NCBI GenBank assembly: GCA_024811115.1
Contig: JAKOGH010000145.1
Span: 1 to 22,519 of the forward strand
Length of the DNA stretch: 22,519 nt
Direction: 5' to 3'
Source: Terana coerulea
Lineage: Eukaryota > Basidiomycota > Agaricomycetes > Polyporales > Phanerochaetaceae
Both the position numbers and the translations under genes were made by a program. The notes under the pieces were generated by a model. It was not told the DNA's origin. It saw only the letters and a program-made list of their open reading frames with translations, and searched no databases. Shown in pieces: positions 1 to 10,332 of this stretch; position 1 is the first letter of the stretch, and each line of letters begins with the position of its first letter.

Positions 1-3000
1 TGACGCAAAGACCAGGGCAGCAACCTACACAAGCGCGATGCCAATGAGTGCAGCACATGCACCACGCTGGTGCCAGCACGTAGAATATGGTGAAGCACAA
101 CGTGCACAGACCAACGCTAGTGAGTGTACTCAGATTAGAAGGGGCTAGTGCATGACATAAGGGGCAGGGTAGTGGTATATGTCAGTATATTACTGACAAA
201 TACAACACATAGGCAAGTATGGCACCTGGTGTATGGGCTTGTCTGCACAGTATAAGTAGTTTAGTATGTTAGGTAGTTTGTTTTTGTATGTAGATAATCA
301 AACATGGAATATAATATATCAGTCCAGATCGGCAGGGGGATTTCTCAGATGACTAGTCAAGCAGTAGCGGTATTATAGCTGCATGTAAGGAACAAAATAG
401 GACAGTAAGAAACAGAATAGCAGAGAAGTAGTGCTAATTGCCCTAATATATAGAACAATTAAGACAATTAGTGAAGGACCTCACTAATTAGCCTCATTGG
501 CCTTATATATGTATTTATTTAGTTGTGTTACTTTGATGCTTATGTGCAATAAATTAGTGCTTATCAGCAGGCATTAGGTAGAATAGTAGGAGGGGTTTTT
601 TCGGATGATCTAAATGCACTGATGAGGCAGGCAGAAGAGCAGGAAGTCTTGCCATTCAGTAGAGGTCTTCCTGTAATATAGTGTTCATAGTATCATTGTG
701 TGCTACGTTGCACTTTTACTTGCAGTCAAACTCTCCTAGACTGGCAAATCCAAAAAGAACAGAGTAGTGCTTAGGCTCAGCCATCATTTTGATCTCCTGG
801 AATAGCTAGTCATGGATTCTAAGCTTATCTATAGTGGATATAAGCTTTGTAGAAATGAAGCAGAGTCAAAGTCCCAGTTGAGGCAGTTATTACACAGAGG
901 CAAGAGCATACTATTTACCATTTTCAGTTTAAATGCAAATGGTTGTGGCATGCAAGAGCTTGTCACTGTTAGAAGCTGATAGACTGGGAGAGTAAGAGTT
1001 TTCTGCTAAAGAGGTGCTAGTGACAGCAGAGCTCGTGATTGTAGTAGGCAGCACTGGTATATGATACTGCTTCCATCTAGCTCTGCTTTAGAATCTCGCA
1101 CAATACAATGTGCTTCACAAAGCTCAGCATGCTGCCTTTGCCTTCTTGTAGTGCAAATGTCAGTTCACTCTATCCTGGCTCTCTTGCACCTGCACCTTTC
1201 TGCTAGGCTCTCTTTAATGCTCTCCACTGATCCTATTACCTAGTGCATGCTCCACTACTACCACAAATACAAAAAAGAGCACTATAAGCCATGCGGGCAA
1301 TAGCTGAGCTTGTAGTCATTGTAAGAGATGGAGATTGATATAACTTACAAATTTGTCCAGCTCAGTCAAACATAAAGCACATATGTGATGGGGCATTGGA
1401 GGACAGCGTAGCTACAAGGCTTTGTGAAACAGGGTGTATAACAAGTAACTGAAGGATAGCAGATACTGCAGATTGAAAACTGGCTGGCGAGACTTTTGCT
1501 GGTCTCCACCTAGAGGTTTTGGCTAGAATCCAGCTTTTTGGCAGCAACTTAGTTTCTTTCTAGGTGACAAGCTGGGTTTCAGCCAGATAGTCAGCTGAAA
1601 ACACCTAGTGGCTTGGTTCCTAGATTAAACAGTAAAGAGCAGGCACTGTGAGCTTAAAAAGCCACTACAGTTACAAACTTAGATAGTGATGATTGTTGAT
1701 CACCAACAAAAGTGGTGGTAAAGTAGTGCTGGTGAATGTGATGGTAAATATAGCTACACACTGAAACTCTAGCCGAAGTGGTGAAGTTGTCTGCGCTGAC
1801 ACTTTGATGGCACATATTTGAGTGCTTGAAGTGAGACTTATAATGCTGTTAGAACTTCAACACATCACAATGGGGTTCTATCCTCTATTACAATGACCTT
1901 CTGGGCTGCATCCTCAATTTACCCCTTCCTTTATACTTTAAGACCACCACCAGTCTATTTCAGCTCACTTACTCCTTCTTGGTTACCCAAGCTTTCAAAG
2001 GCTGCTGCTTTGCATTGCATGGTATAAGAATGCCTCCACTTCCATGTCTTTAAGCTTTAAGCTCAAGTATTTAACACAGCTATTCAACACAGCATACTGG
2101 AAAAGGCTTCCAAGAGTTATGGATATTATGTAGTATAGCTAAGTTATATTTTTGCTTTAACTCAGAGCAGCTCATCTTATCCATTGTGCACAGTGTTGGC
2201 CTCACTACATAATATATGCAGTGTCCCAAGTTAGCATATAGTGCAAATGGTGCTCAGAAAATCTCTGCAGAGAGAATCTAAACGTCAAATGCAAGCCAGA
2301 AGTCAGAGGTGTTGAAGGCTGTATATGTGTAGGTTTTGTTGTTTCGATAAGTTGTCACTGACTATGATGAGGTCGGCGCTTACTAGACTAAGTGCTTTGG
2401 GGTTCACCTTCTACAAGATGTGATATGTGTAATAGTGGAACAGTAAGTATTTACATGTCAACATTACAGTTAGTGCTAGCCAGCAATATAAGAAGAATAT
2501 CATGAATATGTGCCAATGCTGAAGAGCTTTCCAAATAGTGCACCCTCACCACTTTGCAGTATACCAACAAGGATTGATGTGCATTCAAGCTAAGTGTGAT
2601 TCAGCCGGTGTATATGTACTAGAGTTAGACAGCAGCTGTGTTACTGTAGAGTTTTCTGGGGTTCTATATCCATCTCGCTCTACTGGCTTGACAAGCATGC
2701 ATATATATGAACACTAGAGCTTCTAAGGTGCAAGTGTGCCACTAGCATAAGAGACTGCAGCTTAGTGGCTGACATAAAGACAACTATGTGCAGTCTGCAC
2801 TGCATGTCCATGTCTTCGCCTCACTAGGAGTCAGGCCAACTGCACACACTAGAAAAGTCAAGGCATGTCTACCAGGTACCATTTAAAATATACAAATGCT
2901 GAGAGCAAGACTACTTCTATAAATAGCAGCAGTGGCTGCAGCTTTGCAAGCTGCACCTTAGGGCTTGGTGCTGGGCAAGGCCTTGTGTGCCTTCTAGGCA

Positions 3001-3044
3001 TCACTATGGGTAGACTCTTAGGTGCCGGCATGTCTACCTACACT
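1..3044. other. Gene-free, AT-rich, CpG-poor repeat-derived region
   Basis: No open frame longer than about 70 codons and no recognisable protein, tRNA or rRNA. CG dinucleotides are very rare: by eye about five between 181 and 1060, where base composition would predict several times more, while TG and CA are abundant. This is the look of old transposon sequence decayed by cytosine methylation and deamination. I could not assign any stretch here to a transposon family; no gag, pol or transposase motif survives. Confidence 0.7.
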
Positions 3045-3049
3045 CATAT

Positions 3050-3612
3050 TGTCACAAATTTCCCTCAGCGCTAGTCTACAGCGCCTAGAGTGTAACATCA
3101 AGTCACGGAACACGTTACCCAGTTATCACAACAGCGTTACAAGATGCTGATCAGTTGGCCATGTGACAGACACATGATTATCAGGGATATGCCTCATACA
3201 GACACAGGATCATGGACTCAGTTCTGGATTTGTTCTAGACTATGACCTCATTATGAAGTCACTATGACATTGTGTACTGGTAGTGTACAGTAGCTAGATT
3301 AGGACATCTAGATAGTGCTGATGTTAGCATGATAGCTAGGTCAGATCTGATAAGGGAGTTAGAGCGGTGGTATGCTCTAAAGCCTTAGTTATGGATCACC
3401 TGACTGTATCAGTCAGCACATGGTATTGGAGGTCTTAGATAGTGTTTGGGGTCCCTTTACACATGTATATAAGGAGGCTAGTCCGAGGGCTAACACCTCA
3501 GACTCAACAACATTGTTGATTCATATCTTCTCTACTTGTTCTACTCAAAGTCCCCTACTTCTCCTCAACTCCCCAAGCATTCCTAGCAGGTGAGTATTAG
3601 AGTTTTGTGATA
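3050..3612 (+). mobile_element. Solo LTR of an LTR retrotransposon, copy 1 (563 bp)
   Basis: The 563-bp unit begins TGTCACAA and ends TTGTGATA, a near-perfect 8-bp terminal inverted pair of the TG..CA type with a decayed last base. It is flanked by the 5-bp duplication CATAT. A second copy of the same length and no net indels lies at 5439-6001. A TATATAAG box at 3466-3473 marks the transcription direction as plus, and the last 26 bases contain CAG/GTGAGT, a consensus 5' splice site. No gag-pol sequence adjoins either side, so this is a solo LTR left by LTR-LTR recombination. Superfamily (Gypsy or Copia) cannot be told from the LTR alone. Confidence 0.88.
3466..3472 (+). promoter_or_regulatory. 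TATA box of solo LTR 1
   Basis: TATATAA, 416 bp into the LTR. The same box is at the same offset in the second copy, consistent with the U3/R promoter of the parental retrotransposon. Activity today is unknown. Confidence 0.6.
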
Positions 3613-3689
3613 CATATCCATAATAAATCATGGGCCGTAGATATGGGTACTGATGGGTATAGATTTTAATATGAGTTATTATAGGTTGC

Positions 3690-3713
3690 ATGGGTTAGAT
3701 GGGTTAGATGGGT
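3690..3713 (+). repeat. 9-bp tandem repeat ATGGGTTAG, about 2.6 copies
   Basis: Two exact ATGGGTTAG units followed by ATGGGT. It sits in a wider G-rich tract (3629-3715) with further ATGGGTA words and faces the inverted GGGTA block at 4226-4334. Possibly the subterminal repeats of a decayed DNA transposon. Confidence 0.6.
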
Positions 3714-4225
3714 GCAGGCATATTAAAAGGGCATAGCTAAAATGGAAAGAGATGTAGTGTATATGATAAAGCCTCAGATATATATTACTATCTTTATATA
3801 AGTATTTTATACTATTATATAATAAAGTAGTAACTAGTAGCTACACTATTAGCCTAAGTATTGCATATTAGCCAGTAGCTAGAAGTTATTAGCAAAGGCA
3901 AACCCTCTATACTTAGAGGGCAATCCTTTACCCTTACCTTTATTCTCTACAATTTCTATCCTCATAGCAAGTGAGGGCTGGAGGTTACCCTTCAAATTCT
4001 TGCTCAAACAGGCCAACATGTGGCTTTGAATGTCTTTTCCATTCACCAACTATGTTTTCCTTTTATTTTAGTAGCTTGTATTTGTATAAAATGCACTTAC
4101 AATGCTTGCAGCCCTGCTTAGCAATGTGTCTGATAATGATTAGCAGATCCTTCATAAGCAAGAGTTAATTCTCCTTTACCCTTGAAAGTTACTCTTACTT
4201 CTATCTATTACTACTAGTAGCTAAC

Positions 4226-4334
4226 CATGGGTAGTTGTGGGTGGGTATGGGTACTAATGGGTTTTAGAAGGCATATCCACACCCATACCCATTGCTACTC
4301 AACTCATCATCCATGTGGGTTACCCATACCCATG
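4226..4334. repeat. Inverted GGGTA/TACCC block, DNA-transposon-end-like
   Basis: Plus-strand words ATGGGTA and GTGGGT fill 4226-4260. Their complements ACCCATACCCAT and TACCCATACCCATG fill 4277-4334, so the block can fold on itself. Arrays of GGGTA/TACCC facing each other resemble subterminal regions of some hAT-type elements (family knowledge, not shown here). No clean terminal inverted repeat or target duplication could be placed. Confidence 0.45.
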
Positions 4335-4520
4335 ACTATGCCTAGTGCCTTCTGCATCGCACATTGAGTGCTGCTGGAGTGGCTAGTATGTATTCACTAG
4401 GTAATGCAATGCAATTGAGTGATCATTATAAAAGTGGGATTGCTAGATTCAAGTGCAAGCCCAAATAGCTATATTAAACATCTGAAAAATGAAACAGTGC
4501 TATATAGTGGATATAGCAGC

Positions 4521-4605
4521 CATAGCAGCTGTACCTACTCCCTCAGTATATAGCGAGCATGTCGCTATGTAGCACACCCGTAGCGGAACTGCTACAGCTG
4601 CTATG
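4521..4605. repeat. 13-bp inverted repeat with inner palindrome
   Basis: CATAGCAGCTGTA at 4521-4533 is repeated in exact reverse complement at 4593-4605. Between the arms lies a second dyad around 4550-4577 (ATAGCGA, short spacer, TCGCTAT). The neighbouring sequence is rich in TAGCG/TAGCAG words. This could be the tip of a MITE or hAT-like element. Confidence 0.5.
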
Positions 4606-5438
4606 GGCGCCACACATCAACGTCTGGTGACTCTGATCTGGCCTGCCAACTGCACCCAAATTAGGCTCATGCTCAGGCGTCAGGCGTTGAATGGATCTCA
4701 AGCACTCAGTGCTACCTGATAGGGCTGCCGGTCTCAGTGCACCATTTCATACATAGGACAAAGGGAATAGTGAAGAGAATGAATGTGTTCAATAAAATAC
4801 AAATATTACATCATATTTGATTAGAGAACAGATGAGATACAGCAGATGAGGACATTGGCAGCGGCAGCAGTTGTGAGCTATGTATAACACACCCCATAAC
4901 CCAGCGTGCAACGCCCCACTCAGGTTGTCCGTGCACATCTGGTGTGTACTCCCAAGTGGCACCATGCTCATTGTGTGGGTTGCATCTGGCATTGAGTCGC
5001 GGCACTGGCACATTGCTGCAGCAGTCGGGAGAGATGTTGATGCTTCAGTCATGAGTGAATCCCTGTGAGCAAAAGAGGGACTGGGTGGCAACAAAGGTGA
5101 TAGATATGCGGAATGGTTGTGCATCTCCTCAAGTGAGATGGGTGGAGCAGTGACGGGTTGCGAGAGAAGGGAATGACCTCATCTACAGGTTTCATTGGGT
5201 CAGATATAAGAGAATCAGCCGTATTACACACCTGTAGGCATCCGTTCAATGAGTGCCCTACCTCCAATCAGATAGCCATCCTCTAATCTATACAATCCAG
5301 ATAAGAACTAGCTCTCTGTTGTTTGAGAGTCCAATAAACCCCCAGCTTCATACTATAGCTTGCACGCAGCATACAAGTCAATATGTGTCATATGTATTCA
5401 AGCCAGGCTAAGAAATGTGAGCTTACGCGCTGACTTAG

Positions 5439-6001
5439 TGTCATAAATTTCCCTCAGCGCTAGTATACAGCGCTTAGAGTGTAACATCAACTCACAGGAC
5501 ATGTTACCCAGTCGTCACAACAGCGTTACAAGATGCTGATCAGTTGGCCATGTGATGAACGCATGGTTATCAGGGATATGCCTTATACAGACATAGGATC
5601 ATGGACTCAGTTCTGGATTCATTCTAGACTATGACCTCACTATGAGGTCACTATGACATTGTGTACTGGTAGTGTACAGTAGCTAGATTAGGACATCTAG
5701 ATAGTGTTGATGTTAGCATAATAGCTAGGTCAGATCTGATAAGGGAGTTAGAGCGGCGGTGTGCTCTGAAGCCTTAGTCATGGATCACCTGACTGTATCA
5801 GTCAGCACATGGTATTGGAGGTCTTAGATAGTGTCTAGGGTCCCTCTACACATGTATATAAGGAGGCTGGTCTGAGGGCTAGTACCTCAGACTCAACAAC
5901 ATCATTGATTCATATTTCCTCTACTCGCTTTACTCAAAGTCCCCTGCTCTCCCCAACCTCTTCAAGCATTTCTAGCAGGTGAGTATTAGAGTTTTGTGAT
6001 A
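5439..6001 (+). mobile_element. Solo LTR of the same retrotransposon family, copy 2 (563 bp)
   Basis: Same 563-bp length as copy 1, beginning TGTCATAA and ending TTGTGATA. By eye about 50 positions differ from copy 1 (roughly 91% identity) and almost all differences are transitions, several at CpG/TpG/CpA sites. The TATATAA box is at 5855-5861 and the terminal CAG/GTGAGT motif is kept. It lies in the same orientation as copy 1 and has no internal retrotransposon sequence beside it, so it is also a solo LTR. Confidence 0.88.
5855..5861 (+). promoter_or_regulatory. TATA box of solo LTR 2
   Basis: TATATAA at the same 416-bp offset as in copy 1. The box and the bases around it are unchanged although the LTR has diverged elsewhere. 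Confidence 0.6.
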
Positions 6002-6006
6002 CTTGG

Positions 6007-8447
6007 ATGCTAGGAGACGTCGGTGACTGCAGCTCCCATGTAGGGGGAATGTCTTAGAGTGAGGTCAACCAGTTGGGCTATGAAGGGTCGTAGTTTTCAT
6101 CCTCGTCAAGCTTGTGACTGGCCATTGCAAAAAGGCTACTAATCATGAGAGTCAGTGCATGCAAGACTCACAAGAGTTGGGTGGTTTGAGTCACGTACCA
6201 TAGTGCTAAAACAGTGAAGTCAATCTTGCAGTGGCAGGCCACAAGACAGGCAGGGCCCAGAGAGCATTGTGGGCACCAAATATAAAAGAAATTGAGCCTA
6301 GCAGTCCAAGTGATGCCATAGCTTGCTGGTAGTAGCAGATCTGCTACGGTAGCTGGTACAGTAGGGAAGAGGGTACTACAATAGCAGAAAAGTGCTACGA
6401 ACAACTATATAGCGCCAACACTGCTATCAGCAAGCACACAGCTATGTAGCCATGAGGCGGTTTCGGATGAATGGTGATAGTCATTCTATTGGTGTATTGT
6501 ACTTTTCAACCATTCCAGATGGCCTTGTGACTGTGATGCTTTTGAACTACTTTAGACAAGCAGCGGATGGTTGCTGTGACCTGTGACACAGACGATCTTT
6601 CCTGAATGACCAAGGGCCGTAAATAATGTGAAGAGGTACTATGTTGTGTCAGTTTGTACCAGAAGTACCTGAATATAGCTAATCTACATGCAAAAGTGTG
6701 TTTTTGCACAAATTTGACCATACTTGGCACCACAGGCGGAAATTTAGATATGCGCAAACTTGATGTCACAACCAGCGGCGAGGCCTTGTGACCAGTGACA
6801 CAACCACATGTACTGGCAGTTTGAAGGGCCCTGTGATGCGTGACATCCAGTGTTGAGTCAGATAGACGCTGTAAGCGCTCTGCTCACATCGTCTCTATTG
6901 TTCTACAGTTAGCGGACAGGCAAACACAACCAATTTGACGCCGCTGAGAGAGTGAATTTCCCAGACACTGACATTTCATAGAAAGTTGGTTTGACTTCAG
7001 AAACGAGCTCTTTGAGGTTATGGGAGCAGAATGTTATGAGCGGAATCTCTTAATTCGGACTTCTGAGAAAAAAGTACCGAAAATTTCGCCGGTACCCAGA
7101 AATCATTAATCAAATCACGGGAAAATGCGGAAAATAATCCTCTCGTGAATCTGGGTATGATGCCGTCAAGGACAAAAATTCTATCAAGCCATTAGGGCTA
7201 CCGGATAGGGTAATTTTGCCCAAAGCACCCACTTTGCATTATCAGAAAGCATCAGAAATGCCTGAAACCGTTGTGATGCTGCTTTCTGTTGCATTGATGC
7301 GCAACTTGAGTGTATGTATCAACTCAATTTTGACCTAATGGGGCATCCTTCCCGGCCTCCCAGCACCATAGGGGCGCAGAAATGGGTCAAAAATTTGGCC
7401 GGTACCCATTTTCTCATGGGAAAAACTTCGGAAGGGTGCCAATCGACTCCTTTCGTCTTTCCAAGTCTTATTCTGCACTCAGTTTGGCCTAAATAATTCG
7501 GGTTGGCGCTCAACAAGGTTGGTCGTGTTTGCTTGTCTGCAACTGTACCAGGTTCTACCATGACGATCCCTATTGTTTATTGTCCTAGTACCTATTTGTG
7601 TCTGTTTGTAGTACAGCCACCCTGTATTATATATAAGGCAGCTTTCTGTGCTATACTCTAATAAGACTCTTACAACTCTCAACCCACTAACATGTGTCTC
7701 AACCAACCTACAGGTGAGTACCCATCCTAGCTTTCTCTAGGCCTCGGTAGGAGTGTATGCCACTGTATGCTGCACTTCTACATCCGGAGTGGTCAAAAAG
7801 TCCACACTCACTATACCTATCGCCAGATGGTGAATTGTCTGAATGCGTGATGGGTAATCGGGGGCCTGGAATAAAATCAGCTGGTGAATCGGACAATGGG
7901 TGGGCGATTTTTACTGTGGGGGCTACTACTGCATATAGCGAATGTTACCAACCCGCATGACTCGCATGGTGAAAAACACCTACCCCCAGGCGTACAGTGA
8001 GAAGGGAGCAGAGTAGCCGATAATCTTCTTATCAGGGGATAGACGCCGTCAACATCTGATTTCCAGCTGGGCAGCCCGCTGGAGCCCACAGGGCTGCCAA
8101 AACGCTGAGATCCAGGATAGTCGCCAGCTGAGTTCCGGAAAGTCGCCAGGTTGGGTTTACCCCCGACGCCGGCTTCCAGTCGGACGTTGTGTGGACACGT
8201 AGTGAGGCCAGGATCACGCAAATTGCACTACTGGACCTTCAATATTACCAGAGTTTTAAAAATGCTCAATTTTTAAACTCCTGATGTATCATAGTACAGC
8301 CTCCCATTCATCATCCATTCATTACGCCATTCATAATCTATATTATGCCTATGTCCTCTACCTCAAGCACACTTATAAGGAGTGCATTATATGATCGGCC
8401 TGTGTGCACATCAACACTCAACTCGTGGGCCAGCACAGACATTGTAC
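6007..8447. other. Gene-free repeat-derived stretch next to the gene block
   Basis: No supported gene. CpG content rises after about 7000, so this part is either younger or less methylated than 1-6000. TAGC-type words occur at 6320-6430. Two similar segments (AAAATTTCGCCGGTACCCA near 7079 and AAAATTTGGCCGGTACCCA near 7389, each followed by GGGAAAA) suggest a duplicated or folded repeat between about 7032 and 7515. An LTR-like promoter fragment is at 7630-7720. The last 200 bp are the 3' flank of the methyltransferase gene, with CATT-type low-complexity sequence at about 8305-8335. Confidence 0.6.
7630..7720 (+). mobile_element. Possible fragment of a third LTR (TATA box plus CAG/GTGAGT)
   Basis: TATATAA at 7630-7636 is followed 81 bp later by CAGGTGAGTA at 7711-7720. 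The two solo LTRs have the same arrangement (TATATAA, CT-rich leader, CAGGTGAGTA). Outside these motifs the sequence is not similar to the 563-bp family, and no ends or duplication could be placed, so this may be a different LTR family or coincidence. Confidence 0.35.
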
Positions 8448-10332
8448 TCACGATATCTCTCGTTGAGGCTTGACATGAATAGACTGATGGTTGGTAAGAC
8501 CAAGAACGCGAGGGAAAGCATTCAGGTTTTTGTGGAGCGTCAGCTGGAAGACAGACGCTCCTCCGTTTCTACATCGCAGTAATAACCAATAAGCACATGA
8601 AGGAATAGGTAACCAATGTACGCACCGAGAGATGATGGTCGAGTACGCCAGGAAGAATACCCAGATGCGGTACCAGCGCTCGCCATAAGCCTCAATGACC
8701 TTGTCCTTGTTCGACACCCAGTTCTTGTACCAGCGGAAGATAGTGGCACTATAGTGCACGCCGAGAACATCAATGTTCTTGACCTCGAAGCCGGCCTTCT
8801 CAACTTGGTTGACAACCCAGCCGAGAGAGCATGACGCATCGGCGCCGGGGAAGATGTACTTGTTCATGAAGAGACCCCTGCAAACGACTATCAGCAACGC
8901 GGGAAGAAGTATCAGGTGATGTACACTTGCCAGATCAAATCCTCATATTGCCAGTGAGGGCGAATACCAGCGACTTGGAATACGAAGATACCATCATCAT
9001 CGAGCAGGTCGTAGACTTGGCGCAGGAAGGATTGGTAACGACGGATACCGACATGCTACAAAATGCACCAGGTTTGTTTCGACAGTGCGACAGCTGATAT
9101 ACGAGTACTCACCTCGGCCATCTCCAAGCTGACAATCTTAGAGTAAGCACCTCTTCCGCCGGGAATGTACCTAGCATCCATGCACAAAATGCGGGCCCGG
9201 TCGGGGTCTCCACCCTGCCGCAGTGTCAGTCCGAGGAGATCTGGGCCAACTGAAAGACGCGACTGACGTTGCTCTTGATACGCTCGTTACCGAAAGCGGT
9301 CTGGTTCTTGGCGAGGGTGACGCCGGTGACCTGACATCCGTAGTTCTTGTGAGCGAACGCACCGAGTGTTCCCCAGCCGCAACCGATGTCGAGGAGGTGA
9401 TCTTCGGGTTGCAAGTTCAGCTAAGTATAGATTAAAATGAGTAAGGTCGATTGAACAAAACAGCTACAGTACGTACCTTTTCACAAACCACAGTCAATTT
9501 GTTATCCTGGAGTTGTTCGAGAGTCTCCTCAGTGTTCAAGTCACCGATGATGCCCGAGGTGTAGATCATGCGGGGGCCAAGGAACCTGCAAGACGTCCGT
9601 CACCTGACCGAAGGCTCATAACTCATTACGCACCATTCGTAGAAGTCATCTCCTCCTAAGATGACACGTGATGTCAGCTCGCGGAAGCAATAATGTGCAA
9701 CACCACGTACGGTCATAATGGTCGCGGACCTGCTCCTCGTCCTGGGCCTCAGTGTGCTTGATGACCTCCGGGATGAGAGTAAAGAAAACGTATTTGAAGA
9801 GTTCCATCGTGAAAATCATCTTGGTCCAGTCATGACGGAGTTCCATCGCATCCAGCACATCGCCTGCGGAACACGCCAAAAGCGTCAGCACGTACGCGCC
9901 GCGACGCGTCCAAGAGCGCTACTCACCCTTGAAGTCGATCTTGCCCTCGAAATACGCGTCGTGGAAGATTTGCATCGGTATCTTCTCCTTGCCGTGGTAT
10001 TTCGCCTTGAGCTCTGCGTCGTGGATCGTAATGTATTCCTCCAAGTTACGTTCGGGCATGATGACCTTCTCGTTTTTGCGCTTGCCGTACATGCTCATCA
10101 CCGTCCAGTACCCAATCGCTACTGGGGCCCCGAGCAGCAGCAGGAGGAACACATAGGTCTTGAAGCCACCTCGGTTGAACAGCGGGAGCAGACGCTTGAC
10201 GAACCATGGCACCACAACGATGAGGACGGCGAGGTGGATATTGTTGAAACTGCCATTGCCCTCGTACAGGCCCTCGATAGGCGCATTCTTTATGGCGGGT
10301 GTGTTCGTCGTACGAACAGTATGGGTGGGCAT
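8448..10332 (-). CDS. MTS1: Sphingolipid C9-methyltransferase, 9 exons, 480 aa
   Basis: SAM-dependent enzyme that adds the C9 methyl branch to the sphingoid base of fungal glucosylceramides at ER/Golgi membranes. Exons (minus, 5' to 3'): 9927-10332, 9711-9863, 9634-9655, 9477-9585, 9268-9420, 9113-9214, 8931-9055, 8626-8877, 8448-8568; all phases agree and sum to 481 codons. Two hydrophobic segments lie near residues 31-50 and 59-79. The SAM loop LLDIGCGWGT is near residue 240, and family blocks EMAEHVGIRRY, FMNKYIFPGADA and LGVHYSATI follow. The domain is of the cyclopropane-fatty-acid-synthase class. I chose ATG 10332 (MPTHTV), which matches the usual family N-terminus; an in-frame ATG at 10365 would add 11 residues. 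The intron at 8878-8930 is GC-AG, and exon 3 is only 22 nt. The assignment is firm from conserved blocks. Confidence 0.93.
8878..8930 (-). other. GC-AG intron in the C9-methyltransferase gene
   Basis: The only donor that keeps the conserved Trp-Gly-Leu-Phe-Met-Asn reading is TG/GCAAGT, which is the consensus of GC-type donors. The acceptor is TTTGCAG at 8878-8884. Using the nearby GTGTAC as donor instead puts the next exon out of frame. Confidence 0.8.

Larger units (their letters stand above)
3045..3617 (+). repeat. 5-bp target-site duplication CATAT around solo LTR 1
   Basis: CATAT stands at 3045-3049 directly before the LTR and again at 3613-3617 directly after it. A perfect 5-bp duplication is the expected footprint of an LTR-retrotransposon integrase and fixes the element ends at 3050 and 3612. 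Confidence 0.85.
3618..5433. other. Gene-free spacer between the two solo LTRs
   Basis: About 1.8 kb with no open frame above about 110 codons and no retroviral protein motif, which argues against this being the interior of a full-length element. It contains the GGGT-rich blocks and the TAGC-rich palindromes listed separately, and a small hairpin at 3903-3920 (CCCTCTA stem, TACT loop). Confidence 0.65.
5434..6006 (+). repeat. Near-perfect 5-bp target duplication around solo LTR 2 (CTTAG/CTTGG)
   Basis: CTTAG at 5434-5438 and CTTGG at 6002-6006 flank the second LTR, four of five bases matching, with the difference an A/G transition. This duplication differs from CATAT at copy 1, so the two LTRs are separate insertions. 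Confidence 0.7.

Noticed and set aside
4789..5124. 111-codon minus-strand open frame between the LTRs
   Set aside because: No motif, no splice partner and repeat-like surroundings; such length is expected by chance.
3050..6001. The two LTRs as the ends of one full-length retrotransposon
   Set aside because: Each copy has its own flanking duplication and the 1.8 kb between them has no gag or pol reading.
7015..7520. AGGTT at 7015-7019 and 7516-7520 as a target duplication
   Set aside because: The sequence next to the left copy does not start with the inverse of the right end; a 5-bp match by chance is likely.
1..8400. tRNA, rRNA or CRISPR-like arrays
   Set aside because: No T-loop GTTCRAN-type motif in a cloverleaf setting, no rRNA core words and no regularly spaced direct repeats were seen.
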